Made by a program: the position numbers and the translations under genes. Under the pieces are notes generated by a model. It was given only the letters and a program-made list of their open reading frames with translations. It was not told the origin of the DNA and searched no databases. From Ampullaceana balthica (Eukaryota; Mollusca; Gastropoda; Lymnaeidae), in the NCBI GenBank assembly GCA_944989445.1, contig CALYLW010000994.1:1-64000 (forward strand): a stretch of DNA of 64,000 bases. The letters are read 5' to 3'. The first letter of the stretch is position 1. Each line of letters opens with the position of its first letter. Positions 33,214-45,573 of the stretch are shown here, in pieces.

Positions 33214-35095
33214 AGGAGAGAGATTGCTATTTAAGGGAGAGAGATTTGGAATTCGGGATCAAAGTGGCAAAAATACAATGTTCAAGTGGGGCTGCCGTAT
33301 ATTGTTTTCGAAAATAGCGGACGATGAGTGCATGTGCAAAAGGGTCCGAACAACAGATTGTCGTCGGATCAGAAAGTAAACTTTCGCTTTAATCGCGTTC
33401 TAAGCTAACTAATTTTAGAAACCTTTTTGACAAGATTGCTAAAAGAGAGAAAGACGATGAGTATCATACTTTTCAGCAGGAATGGATAGAGGAATTTGCG
33501 TTTCTAAAGAGAACAGGTTCTGTGGTGTTTTTAATATGCAGTGACAAAATTACGTCTATGAAATGGTCAAATGTAAAGCGACACTTCGAGACACGCCATT
33601 CTACATTTGCATTGAAATATCCTGCAGGAGACAGCAGTAAGAAAGCATGTCAAGAACTGCTATCAAGAGTGTAAGCTAGTAAGCAGCAAATCTGTATTTG
33701 GACCCAACAAGGTGACTGGAATTAGGCTATAGCTTTTCTGGCACATTAGATATTGTAAGAAACGGTATGACAAAGCATTCATGCTTGATGTTGCCAAAGA
33801 ACTTTTTGATTACTTTTCCAATCAGGACAAAATAATTAAACGGACAAAAGAAATGCCTCTGTTGGAATGAACTGTTCACGATCGTAGCAACATGGTGTCA
33901 AATCAAATTGAGGCAATGCAAGTTAAGGCAGTGGCGTAGCTAGGGTGATGTGCGCCCGGGGACATGACACAAAATCTGCGCCCCTAGTTGGACCGAAAGT
34001 TTTCTGGGGACTCACTGAGCCCCCAAGAAAAATTTGAAATTTTACGGTTTATATGGTTCTTTTTCGAAACATGTTGTATTTTAATGAAATAGAATACAGA
34101 CTAATAATTTTCTATACGATTGTTAACAATTTATTTGAAGAAAAAAATGTACTCTACTAATTATACATGACTCAAATAGACATAGTCTACAAAAAATTGA
34201 TCCTCCTTGATTTGAATGTCACAAACTCGTCAATCACGTTGTCAAAATTAATATTCTCAATGGTTTCTCTTTCGATGCTAAGGAGTGCAAGATTACTCAG
34301 ACGATCTTGTCCCATTGAAGCACGTAAATAAGACAAAATAAGCTGCAGTTTGCTCTGAAGGACAGCTCATAGCTTTCAGTTGAAACAGAAATTGTTAGAA
34401 GTATTTGAAGTGAAATGCGCAGATTCGGAAATACGTCATCTCCATATGAAACAATAAAACCAAGAAGATCCAAAGGAGTTTCCGGTAGAACTTCAGTCCG
34501 GGTACTGAGCAGCATTTTTCAGTCTCCAATTAATTCCTGTGCACAATTCGTGACCATTGACGTCAGTGTCGTATAAATTAGCAAAATCTTAGCAATTTTA
34601 ACGAAGTGTATCGACTTTTGTCTCAGCAAGAAGAGTTTTGACGTCTAGTAAAAATCCAAATTTGTTTTTTAGGTTTGTTAGACGTAAAAACCGTATTGAT
34701 ATCTCCTTATGGAGTCTATTAATTACGCTGTTCATAGCACGTGCAATTTCTTCTTCTGCAGAAAGTCCTGCATCTCTTGTTAATTCTCCAGGCATCCTCC
34801 GATGCTGCTAATCATTCTGTCAACCTCGATTCCCAAAGTTGTGCATCTTCTTTTCGATTGTCTATCGCAACCTGGCTCAAATTATCATGAATGTTGACAA
34901 TTTCTTGCTCAAGCCATTCAAGATCAGATGCTGCTCCTTGAAATTCACAGTAGGATTCTGCAACCGTTTCTGGACACAATTAATTTTCCCAATTATGATG
35001 TTCCAGAAATGTAACAAAACTAGGAAGTTAAAGTTTAATATACCTACCAAGGAAGCTTCTGCATCACATCTTGTGTCAGGCGTCATATTTGTATG

Positions 35096-36993
35096 TAGGG
35101 CTGTCAATTTTGTTTAAAAAAGCTGCCCGGGTACCCGTGAAAATTTCGAACGGGTACCCGGGTTACCCGTTCTAAACTTAAACGTCGCATAATTTTCCCC
35201 GTCATGATCGCTATACAATGCAACCTAGCCACCATCCATGCACCTCATTTCACACAGTAGTAGTAGCCAACGGCTTGCTTCCAGTAACGTACTATTACTA
35301 ATGCACTACAAATAACTATAATGCACTAAAAAAAAACTTATTCAATTCCTGCTGTAAATGCATTCGTCATACTCATAAATGACAGTAAACTGAACATGCA
35401 AACAAAATGTCAACGGCAATGACGTAACGTTCAGTGTCATACCTTGAATGTTAATATCCACTTGGCGTCGGTAGTCGATGCTAATGGCGATGAAGACGCG
35501 ATACTGCGGTAAATAACAAGTGATCGTGCTTTGGTCAGTGGTACTGCTTTTGTTGACACCAAAAAATTGCTGACATTGGGTGGATCGGCGGTTTGTTTAT
35601 AAATATCAATTTATGAATAGCGTTCAAATGGCGTTTTATCGCGTTGGGTTGCCACCCTTCACAGACACAATTTAATTACAATGGTTGCATTTTGCCGTGT
35701 CGCTGTCAACTTGATTGGCATGATTCTACACGACGTCTCACCCATCTTGTTAACTTTGGGTGTATTATTATTAATATCAATTTCTGGGCTAGGCAAACAG
35801 GTGTTAATGAACGCAAGAAACACACGCAAATGCAAGGGCTGTGGGTTATAGCAGTGCTTCTCAAAGTGGGGTCCGCGGAAGTTATCAAGAAAGGAGAGAA
35901 AAATATAATTATAATCCTCCAATTGCTATCAACAATACTAACCCTATAGAATGTGTCATTTTTGACAATAAGCAAATAAATGAAAGAAATAACAGGAAAT
36001 AAAATAAAAGAAAATATAATACATTTCGCTACCATGTAAGTACAGGGAAAATAGTGCACCGGTTCCTGGTGCAATGGAAAAAATTCCTGCCGGTCCGCAA
36101 TACAAAAAATTTTGAGAAGCACTGGGTTATAGGAGGGAAGAGATGAGAGGGGGGGAGTAGAAAAAACGGCATTAGATAGATAGTATCAATCGGTGACCCA
36201 CTGTCGGCTATTTCAAAGCAAAGTTAGTTTCAAAGCAAGGGTGTTTGAATGAACAAAAAACAAACACGGCATCTTTCATCTCTGTGCAGTCCATCCTCAC
36301 AGCCGACGTCTGCCCATCCTACACTGTTAGTAACTATTTAATTTATTAAATTTAAATACTGACGACCTTGTACGCATTATTAGCATCAGTTTTTCTAGGT
36401 CACCACGTGTTAATGAACACAAGAAGTGAAGGGGTGTGGGCTTATAGGAGTGAAGGGAGGAGAGGTGGTGGATAAACAACATTAGCTATTATCAATCGGC
36501 GTATTTCAAAGCAAAGTTAGTCAAAGCAAGGGGTTTTTTTTTATTAACAAACACAGCGTCTTTCATCTCTAAGCAGTCCATCCTGGCAGAGGACTTTTGT
36601 TTTCTTTATATGATTATTTTAAAGAATCATTTTTTTTTGAGTGTGTTGTGCGATTTCTGTTTCACGTTGAGAGAAAAAAAGATATATCAAAATACATCGT
36701 ATTTATTGGGACCGTATTTTATTTCCCGTTGACAGATATTTCCCGTTGACAGATATTTCTCCTTAGATGTACTTTACAGCATATATTTGAAACAAAAAAA
36801 TTTCATTTCATAAATTGTTTCACAAGCCACAATGTAAAAACAAAAAGCCGCATGGGAGCCGAAGTTTGGCCTACGGCTACGGTTAATATAGACATAGAAG
36901 CCACATTTTCATGGGTACCCGGGCGTAATTTTACTACCCGGGTAATCACACGTCAGCGGGTACCCGGGTCCCGGGTACCCGTTGACAGGCCTA
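35096..36993. mobile_element. GGGTACCCGGG-type hAT element, nested
   Basis: Ends TAGGGCTGTCAA and TTGACAGGCCTA, flanked by TTTGTATG at 35088-35095 and 36994-37001 (perfect). GGGTACCCGGG repeats lie just inside each end, as in the copy in ATG5 exon 4. It splits the ZMYM1-type transposase frame between SEHTN and TNMTPDTRC. The interior is non-coding and carries a further MITE. Confidence 0.93.
35852..36124. mobile_element. hAT MITE (CAGTGCTTCTCAAA ends), innermost level of the nest
   Basis: A 273-bp element with inverted ends and a perfect GGTTATAG duplication (35844-35851, 36125-36132). Related copy at 12360-12617. The 138-residue frame crossing it is not a gene. Confidence 0.93.
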
Positions 36994-37949
36994 TTTGTAT
37001 GTTCTGATAATTTTTCAAACAGCCCTACCAGATCAACTAGTCCTTCATAAATTGCTTTAACAGCTTCTGATCGTGCACTGCAACGTGTTTCAGACTCCCT
37101 CTTCATTGTGATTGGCACAACTCTTCTTAATTCTTCCCAACGAGTTGTTGAACGAGAGAAAACAAAAAAATTATAATTTCAACTGTTCTAAAAAACGTGA
37201 TAACAACTGGATCCTGCTTAGCTGAGTGTACTCCTGCTAAGTTTAAGCTGTGGTTGTCACAGTTGATGAACAATTCTCTGTTATTTCTGGCACATATTCA
37301 CTGTTGAAGGCCGGATATATGCCCAGTCATTACAGCAGTATTGTCATAGTCATAACATTGTGACCGACAGTCGGCTAGTGGTATGCTATTAGATTCCAGT
37401 TTCTCTACGATAACTCTTTCAAGGCTTGCTGCGTGTTTGGAATGTATCTGTACAAAACATAAAAATGATTCTTTTATTGTTATTTTTTTAGTTTGAAAAT
37501 CCACATCCACAAATATGATGACTTTAGAAATCTGTTCCCGGTTTCCTAGATCGAGTGTTGTGTCAAGTAAGATACCGTAGAAATAGTTTTTTTCTGATTT
37601 CACTCAACAGCTGATTCCTTGCAGTCGATGTAAATAGGTGGATAAATTCATTTTGGATTTCCTGTGATAAATAAGATACTGAACCTGGATTTTCTCGGGT
37701 ATGTTGTAGGTGTTTTTCTAACAGTGGATCATACGGAGAAACACGTTTAATCACAGGAAAGAGAGGTGGTGTCTGATGTTTCAAATGAAAGGAATCCAAC
37801 TTGCTTTGACATACCGACACAAGCCCGTGAGAGGAGAGACCATCCCTCCCCCCCCCACTTTACTCCCTCCACAGTGGGAAGTAAGATTTTTCTTTTTAAA
37901 AAGAGTCACAGCATTCAGCACAGGGTCTCGAATTAACCATTCTGTAAGC

Positions 37950-39233
37950 CAGTGGTTCTCAACCTTTTGAGATTCAATGAACACTTGAAAAATGTGTCTT
38001 AGCTACGGACCAATACTAAAAAGTGTGCTACTGTCGTGCTGGAAAGTTAAATATAATTATACTGTGTATATAGCTAGCTATAAGTAGTATACATGTTAGT
38101 TAGTAAAAACTATACTAATATGCTACGATTTGCGTGCTCCAAAAACAATATTGTAATGGCTTTCTTATGTAACGAACAAATGTCATTTATATTAGTCTCA
38201 TAGTCTTCTTTTTTAATTATAATTGCTAGCTATAAAAAAAACTCTAAGTCAGAAGTAATAGTTTGTATTAAAAAGACTGCTTTATTAATTTATTTAGTAC
38301 GAACGATGTTTTGTTTTTATTGTAAGCAATGCAGAAAATCCACTTTCAAAAAGTTTCAAATTGTAAAAGTATTTTAAAAGCTATCTGAGACAGTTCGAAG
38401 TACTCCAAAATTTCATTAAGCCCACTTTCTGATGCAACATATTCAAAGTGGTATCGCTAGTCAGTTCAATGGATTGGTTTAATTACGATGTTGGTAATTT
38501 TATCTGATGAGTCAATGTGTGCGAGATTAAGACTGGAAGCCCACGAAAAACCATTGAACGTTAAAAATCACAAAAGTGGAATTAAAATGGGCCCTGCATT
38601 GATTGAATATGACCAGAAATCAAATTTATCAACAGTTTTTTAAATTTTTTTCAGCATTTTCTGGTTTCTCGGTGATTTCGTCCTATTGATCAAACATGTC
38701 AGAGTTACCTTGAAATAATCTTATTTTCCAAAGATCAAGCTTTTCCGTAAAAGCAGACACGTTGTCAATGAGAGTAATATAATATGTCTGCTTTCCTTGC
38801 CGAGTTGAATTAAGTTTATTGAGTTCTTCAAAAATGTCAGCCATATAAGCCAGAACAGCAACCCGTAAGCAATCGTTCAAATGATCAACAAGCTTTGAGT
38901 TTTTTCTACAAGAAACTCTCTTACGCTATCACGTAATTCAAACAGTCTGATAACCAGCGAACTTCAGTATACAATCCGTACCTGTTAATATTCAAGATTC
39001 ATATTCAAACATTAGAAATCAAAGAGACGAGAATTTAATGGACGAGCCTTGATAAAATTTAAAAAATATTTAGGCCAGTTCAAAAATATATTTTAAGTCT
39101 GCGTTAATTCTTTTACTTGCTAGTCTTTCTCGATGAATCATACAGTGCGTAAATTTCATGCTTTGCTCGCGGACCACCAGGCACATCTTGGCGGACCACT
39201 AGTGGTCCACGAACCACAGGTTGAGAACCACTG
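37950..39233 (-). mobile_element. CAGTGGTTCTCAACC hAT element, nested
   Basis: Ends are CAGTGGTTCTCAACCT and AGGTTGAGAACCACTG (Charlie-like), flanked by CTGTAAGC (37942-37949) and CTTTAGGC (39234-39241), a 6-of-8 match. At 38880-38683 the minus strand encodes VAVLAYMADIFEELNKLNS and LWKIRLFQGNSDMFDQ, a segment typical of ZBED5/SCAND3-type transposases. Internally deleted and stopped. Confidence 0.85.
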
Positions 39234-40269
39234 CTTTAGGCAACTCCTTTTTCTTGTCTTTGTCATTTTGATTGATTTTAGTGTCGTCTCTGTCGGTTCT
39301 ATTAATATAATCGCCTTTGGCTCTTACTGCTCTCCTAGTCTCACTCCCAGCAACTCACAGTTGTTGTTTTTTTTTAAACGTCATCAGCAATACTACATTG
39401 TGGATGTGTCATTTATTTATGAGTAGAATGGCGCCCCTTAACACTCAATGGGGGCGCCAAAATCATGCTTGCCATCAGGTTTGTAATGAAGATATTTTCG
39501 GAGCTCCAAATTTCAATCTTGCAACCGTATTAGGGATACATTAGTTTACATCAAAATAAATATTAAGTAATGAGTTTTAATACTCATTTTGGCGCCACCT
39601 AACGTGGCGCCCGGGGACATATGTACCCCCTGCCCCCCCTCGCTACGCCACTGAGTTAAGGACATAAATGCGGCACCGTTTTTCTCTCTCACTTTGGATG
39701 AGTCAACAGACGTCAGTAATTTATCCCAGTTCAGCGTGGTTGCAAGGTATGTAGTAGGTGAAACATGGCATTAGGAAAGTCTTGCTGTTTTTTCTATGAA
39801 GGGCACAACAAGAGGGCAGGATTTTTCGAGCCCTTCACTGAGTTCGCTAACGAAAAAATCTACCAATGGATAAACTTGTTTCTGTGTGCTCCGTGTATGA
39901 TGGGGAAAACAGGACTTGTCGCTCTTCTTTGTGAGCATGAAAACAAACGCATCATAAGCTTTCATTGCATCCTACATCAGGTGGCGCTTTGTGCTCAGAT
40001 GCGAGCAGCTTGGTGAGGTCATGTCGCTGGTGGTTCGGGTAGTCAACTTTATTGTTGCCCGAGCATTAAATGACCGCCAGTTTAAAACACTGCTTGATGA
40101 GGTTGGGAATAATTATCCTGGTCTGCTTCTGCCCTGCAGCGTGTGAGTATTGCTGTACTGACAATGCTCAGCTCTCACATCTAAAGAACACCAAGACCAA
40201 CCAGCGATCACGTTTAACGGATGTAAGTCTCAACGCTTGCATGAATCATGAAGCTTAACCTCACCACGT

Positions 40270-40935
40270 ATCAACCAGACTAAGAAGCCATTGGCAAATC
40301 CATGATGCAGCACCATGCATAAGTCACAATAATGGTAAGTAATACTCATTATTGATTAGTATTGCCACTGCATGACAATGTCATTAAAAGATTTCAGAGC
40401 TATAATTACTGTATTGTACTTTTAGTGTTGAAATTACACAAAATGCACACATTTACTTGAATGTTTAGTTTTAAACATAATGTAGATTCTATGGCTCTCA
40501 CGGAATTACTTTTCGAAATTGATTGTGATTGTTGCGTGGTGCGCATTATATTGGCACATTCTTGGTGTGATGTAGCGTGAGGGGATATGACGTCATATTG
40601 TGTTTAGTTTCAGAATTACCTATTTGAATCGACTTTTAATGAAATCTAGAATGATTTCCCTTGATAAAAAATCGGAAATTCTTGTTGGCAATTGCGTTTA
40701 AATACTCAATCGAGTTTTAATTTCTTGTTATTAACATGCTTTCGTCCTGTCTGTCCGCATTGTTTTCGTTGTCTGTCTGTCCCCAAAAATTTCAAATTTT
40801 CCAACGTAAAACTAAACCACTTCTGATGGTTCTAGAGATCTCAAAATTTTACCACAGATAGATCTTAAATGACAATGCATCAAAATTTCAGATCGATCGA
40901 ATGTACCGCAATTAAATTAATGCATTTTTAGTTTA
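40270..40935. repeat. Repeat flank with GATCGATCGAATGTAC motif
   Basis: Includes GTGCGCATTATATTGGCACA (40549) and AATTTCAGATCGATCGAATG (40885), both found in the inverted arms at 25726 and 32718, and a match to 21120-21250. No gene. Confidence 0.5.
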
Positions 40936-41399
40936 GGGGCCGTCCATAAATGACGTCACGCTATATTGGCCGATTTTTCACCCCCTCCCCCCCCCCTCGT
41001 CACAAAAAGTTAGACCCCCTCCAAAAAATACGTCACAAAGCTTTGACAAAACAAATAATTAGTTTTATTTTGGGTACGAATGACTTAATATTTTCTTAAA
41101 TTTAATTAAAATTAAATATTCAAAACGGTGATATTTTTTATAAATTTAAATTGCTTTATTATTAGCTAAGGGGCCGTCCATAAAATACGTCACGCTCCGA
41201 GGGGGGAGGGGGTCTAAGAAAGGATGACACTTTGTGACAGGGGGGAGGGGGGTCGGGCCATGTGTGATGTCACACTTTTATTATTTTTAGTATTTTTTTC
41301 TAATTTATTTATATTTTTTTTAGTAGAATTTAAATAGCTTTAAAAATAATTTTCAAAAATTTTGTGAAACATTAGAATTAGTTTTATGTCAAAATAGCA

Positions 41400-42310
41400 T
41401 TGAAATGCGTATCTCCTGAATGTGTTGTTCATAAATCTGAATTGGATACAGCAGGACTGATATCGAAGGATCAGGAATGGTTTGACAATAATGTTCGCAC
41501 CAGCCAATATTTCACTCAAATTGTTATTACATATCAGGACATGAAATGTTGCAACAAAGCACGAAGCTCACATTTTAACGTTTTACCTTAAAGATTCTTC
41601 CCTCCTCCAATCACAATCAACCAAACAAATGATGGACTCAAAGCTTAAGAAAGAGCAGATGCAGATTCTCATAAATTTCCTTCCTCGTTTGTAGCACAAA
41701 CTCTCAAATTTGATGAAATTATGCCAAGATCAACAGGAGCTTTCAAAGTACAACCATATGATTATCTGCTTATTTGATCGACTTTGCAAAGTATGTCACT
41801 CATATTTTGCCTCACAAACAATGTTAAAGAAACATACAGGACAACACAGAGCTCGGGCGCAGGAGAATGTGCCCACCCAAACTGTTCAAGAATCAACTCA
41901 GATAAAACGCATCCGTCCTTTGAGAATCACTTCAATAAGTCAAAGAGAACCCACGGCAGTTATTGCCAGAGGAGAAAATGCACATCCAGACATGGGCGTC
42001 GCTAGGAATTTTTCCAGGGGGGGGCAAAAAAATTCCGGGGGGGGGGCAAAAAAATCCCCCTTTTTTTATATTTTAACTGGCAATGCCATACAGGTACAAT
42101 TTTCAATTAAATTCCAGTTCAGTATAAAATAAGGGTTGAAAAAAGCCTTAGAAATTAATAAGACTTACAAATTAGTGCTGTAATAGTTAAAAATACAACA
42201 TTTATTAATGCATTTAATAAATTATTTTTTTTTCTCAAATGTAGGGGGGGGGGCAAATGCCCCCCTTCCCTACGCCCATGCATCCAGAGGCTGTTGAGTG
42301 ACTAGATGAG
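41400..42310 (+). pseudogene. Element-encoded protein remains with one C2H2 finger
   Basis: Frames along 41400-42310 encode CVSPECVVHKSELDTAGLIS, WFDNNVRTSQYFTQIV, KCCNKARSSHF, then after stops FPSSFVAQTLKFDEIMPRS and a finger CKVCHSYFASQTMLKKHTGQ-H. A MITE splits the C-terminus (ENAHP, then EAVE and a stop). I have seen this layout in multicopy invertebrate proteins but cannot name the family. It lies wholly between the two ends of the 41171-42966 element, so it may be that element's own protein. Confidence 0.5.
41991..42280. mobile_element. hAT MITE (CATGGGCGTCGC ends), perfect target duplication
   Basis: Ends CATGGGCGTCGCTAGG and CCTACGCCCATG, flanked by CATCCAGA at 41983-41990 and 42281-42288. 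It has long G runs and no ORF of its own. Confidence 0.92.
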
Positions 42311-43303
42311 GACGAGTTGATCTGTCTGCAATTATCCTTCCAGGAAACGATGATTGTGAAAGATTGATGTCAGTCGTAACTATGGATGAACACAGATGAT
42401 GTCCAGTGAATATTTTTGAATGAAATATAATTCATAGGACCATAATAAACAGATTAAATATAGCACAAGAGTTGGTCACATAATTTGTCAATCTAGTCTT
42501 TTTTTTTAGTCAAATTGTTTTGTTTCCTTCTTATTATGTACTTTTAAAAATCCGGCTCCGGCAGGATTTCACTTCATAAATCCGGATGGCCGGTAGATCC
42601 CTAATTTATATATATATTCATAATCACAATGATCCCGGAAAATCCGGAATCTGGCCATTTTAACAAATCTGATCCCGGCTCCAGCCGGAATTCACTTCAT
42701 AAATCCGGTCCACTTCAGCTCCAGCCGGATTTCAAAATTTTGAATCCGGTACATCCCGACTTTTAAGTGGAAATTTTATATTTTAATACAATTTAATAGT
42801 GAAGTGTATTTTAAGTATTAAATTAAATATTTGAATTAGCTGTTAATTTTTTTTAAAATTGGAAAGTGTGACGTACTTTAGGGGGGGGGGTCCCCGAGAT
42901 TTGTGACAGATTGTGACAGGGGGAGGGGGGTCAAAAATAGCGTGACGTACTTTATGGGCGGGCCCTAAGCCAGTTGGTGCGTCGATTTCTGTGGTTATTT
43001 ACATTTTACGCCTTGATACGCCTTCCCGTGACTTGTCGGTGATCCCGACGCGTAAGGTGACCAGACGTCCCGATTTCAGACTTCATGTCCCGCTCAAGTG
43101 ACCAGACGTCCCGATTTTTTGCTACAGAAACCTGGGACCCCCCCCCCTCTGAGGGGCCCCGTCCCGCTTTGCCCCCCGGAAAATCTGGTCACCTCATTTT
43201 GTGCTACTCTCGAATTGCGATGTCAAGAATTTAATGCATTCAATAAAGTTAATGAATACTATTATATCTAGAATGGCCAGGGGCGTTAGACCCAAAAGGC
43301 AGT

Positions 43304-44874
43304 GGCTATTGAGACGCAAACAAAAAAATAGGCCAATGAAAACTAAGTATTTACGGTTGGCGCATTTATTCTATTGATTGCGCCAACAAGCTGTTACAAA
43401 CGCGAAGGAGTTATGACTTATGTATATAAGCAATTCATTTTACCCATTGGAAATCATTCACTCATTTTGATTTTATTAATCCATACTATTGATAAGACAA
43501 TAATATTGATAAGACAATAATATTGATAAGACACAATAATAATGATAAGACAATAATAATGATAAGACAATAATATTGATAAGACATTAATATTGATAAG
43601 ACAATAATATTGATAAGACAATAATATTGATGTCTGATAAGAAAATTATAAAGCTTACGGAGTAAACAGTGATGATAAAATAGAATTTACTTAAATACCA
43701 TATAATTTTTAAATCGTCAAATCGCCAGAATTATTGAATTTTGCGGCGCACACGACGTTCCCCCCCCCTTTCCCCCATTTTTCCTTTTCCAATAGTAATA
43801 GGGTTTGAGCTACACTCGCCGTACTCCCCTTCCAACGCATAACAATTACATTTTTTAAAGAAAATATCAGTTTTGATATTAATATGGTAATCTTACGTCA
43901 AATGGCTTTGATTTGCAGGAAAACTGTCACTAAAAGACCGAACTCGAATTTGATAACCGATTAATCGCTCTGTATCTTTGCTACGTCTATCAAATGACTC
44001 TCGTAATATAGGTACTCCACTAAGCGGCGCGCGCCGATCACTTTTTTGGATGCCGGGAAACAGACTATAAACCGGTAACCAGAGAATGATGATAGGTCAT
44101 GGGGTCATATGCTTTTATAGCTTTCTTTGTCTTTATAAGAAACAGACTATAATTACATTGTTGTCTATTTTGTGAGCACATGGACTACTATCATTGCGAT
44201 CTTGAATTTGTTAAAAAGTATTGTGTTTGTAGTGGAAATTCTTTGTTTTGAGAATAGGTAAGTTTATAATTATTTTCTTTTATATACTATTACTATACGT
44301 ATTGTCAAACTACTTTTTTTTCTTCATAAAGTCCTGTCATTTAACTGATTGTCCCGTAATATAAATAGTAATAGTCAGCGACCTTGACCATTGTTCACAT
44401 CAAACACTCTCGTACAATGCCTCGACAACTAAGCAAATTAAAAATTTTTTAAAAATCATTCCATAGCCGTTGGTGAAGTAAACTAATAGTGATGACGTGT
44501 TTATTATTTATATACCGGCGAATATACCGGAATATTGAGAAAGCGATGGGAAGTCACCGTCGCTCGCGTTAGTCTCGTATGCTGCCCTGCATCTTAACCG
44601 TAACAAAATAAAAACGAACTCCGGGTAATATGCTAATACGGGATTATTGAAGTTGCCTAGAAACCTAGGCCTAGAGTGTAAACAAATAAAACAATTTTAA
44701 CGCTGAAAATTAATTTACCTCACCACCACCCTTTTTACATTGCATTTCATTCTTTCTTTATAAATAAAGAGTTAATATGTAATTTTTAACGCAATCAATA
44801 GAATAAATGCGCCAACCGTAATTAGTAAATACTTAGTTTTCATTGGCCTATTTTTTGTTTGCGTCTCAATAGCC
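43304..44874. mobile_element. DNA transposon with approximately 80-bp terminal inverted repeats
   Basis: 43304-43382 (GGCTATTGAGACGCAAACAA onward) is mirrored by 44790-44874 (ending TTGCGTCTCAATAGCC) with few mismatches. The interior (43640-44650) matches parts of 51720-52500 and 62000-62700. No transposase and no clear target duplication. Confidence 0.8.
43488..43632. repeat. Tandem repeat, unit near GATAAGACAATAATATT
   Basis: About nine copies of a 15-17-bp unit, in the transposon above. Confidence 0.88.
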
Positions 44875-45573
44875 TGTGGTGTCAACATCCAACGACGCTA
44901 TTATACGTTCTCAAACTTAAGGATTATAATTAGCTTTAATTTTCATTTCTTGATAACTTACGCCAACCGGCGTTTGATGGCCTACAGATATTGCATTTCT
45001 TTGGCACTTTGAGAAGCACTGATGGTTTTTAAAAAAAAAGTCATTAAATAAATTGTAAGCGACCAAATATTACAGTGGAAGTTTTATTTAAAGTTACCCC
45101 TTTCATGTGACGTCACATTTATTCAACCCCCCCTCCCTCCCCCTCGTCACAAAAGTGTGACCCCCATCCCCCCACTAGGTGCGTGACTTCATTTATGGAC
45201 GGCCCCTGATCTCTGTATCAGCATCTGTACCCGTCTGCTATTGTTGACATCCACTTGCTTGTTCAGTCTGTATATGTTTGTCGCGTGATGCGTATTATAA
45301 TGAACATAATCAATACTTCAATAATCAATAGGAAGCGAAACTCACTGTAGCATGCACTAAGACTAAAATAAATAGAGGTAAATAAAGATTTTTTTAAAAA
45401 ACACGTTTTTACAAGTGGGCTAAAAAGAAGAAAATAATTTAAAACTTATAAGTTCAAGTACTTTCATTTAATATGACTAAAAACGTGGGTCGGACGATAA
45501 TGACTTATGAGGTTTTACATATGCAGTTCACTCATTCTCTCACTTAGAAATCTTTCTTTTGCCTTCTAAATTA

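Larger units (their letters stand above)
33929..39653 (-). mobile_element. ZMYM1-type hAT element, perfect 8-bp target duplication, itself invaded
   Basis: Ends are CAGTGGCGTAGC and GCTACGCCACTG (perfect 12 bp), flanked by AGTTAAGG at 33921-33928 and 39654-39661. Minus-strand transposase pieces: N-terminal 37820-37563 (DPLLEKHLQHTRENPGSVSY), 37600-37300 (core, with CRSQCYDYDNTAVMTGHISG), 37118-36994 (RESETRCSARSEAVKAIYEG), then after an insertion 35095-34598, and the C-terminal dimerisation region 34515-34200 (SVSTESYE, then LSYLRASMGQDRLSNLALLS in the next frame). Two smaller hATs sit inside (35096-36993, 37950-39233). Inactive. Confidence 0.92.
33420..40260 (+). pseudogene. GTF2IRD2-like hAT transposase relic, split by a 5.7-kb hAT
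   Basis: Left piece (33420-33928) encodes FDKIAKREKDDEYHTFQQEW and SNVKRHFETRHSTFALKYPA, the N-terminal finger region of GTF2IRD2/ZBED-type hAT proteins, and reaches VSNQIEAMQ, with one in-frame stop. Right piece (39654-40260) begins in the same frame with DINAAPFFSLTLDESTDVSN, then MMGKTGLVALLCEHE, SFHCILHQVALCAQM and a further core stretch in shifted frame. The catalytic-domain order is kept across the gap. The two parts abut at AGTTAAGG, the target duplication of the inserted element. Dead copy. Confidence 0.85.
41171..42966 (+). mobile_element. Second GGGGCCGTCC subtype (TACGTCACGC), nested, with coding remains
   Basis: Left end GGGCCGTCCATAAAATACGT and right end GTGACGTACTTTATGGGCGG then GCCC. 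TAAG occurs on both sides (GCTAAG before, TAAGCC after). The TACGTCACGC subtype differs from the TGACGTCACGC ends of the host element. It contains the zinc-finger protein remains below and a MITE. Confidence 0.7.
40936..45208 (+). mobile_element. GGGGCCGTCC-family DNA transposon, outer, invaded by others
   Basis: Left end GGGGCCGTCCATAAATGACG and right end TTCATTTATGGACGGCCCC. Interior blocks match the 1.7-kb relative at 26207-27896, and the extra length comes from insertions at 41171-42966 and 43304-44874. No clear target duplication. Confidence 0.65.

Noticed and set aside
35706..36122. 138-residue minus-strand frame, one of the longer open frames in the window
   Set aside because: It spans a non-coding MITE and the surrounding non-autonomous hAT; no domain, hydrophobic low-complexity content, and the related MITE at 12360 does not keep the frame.
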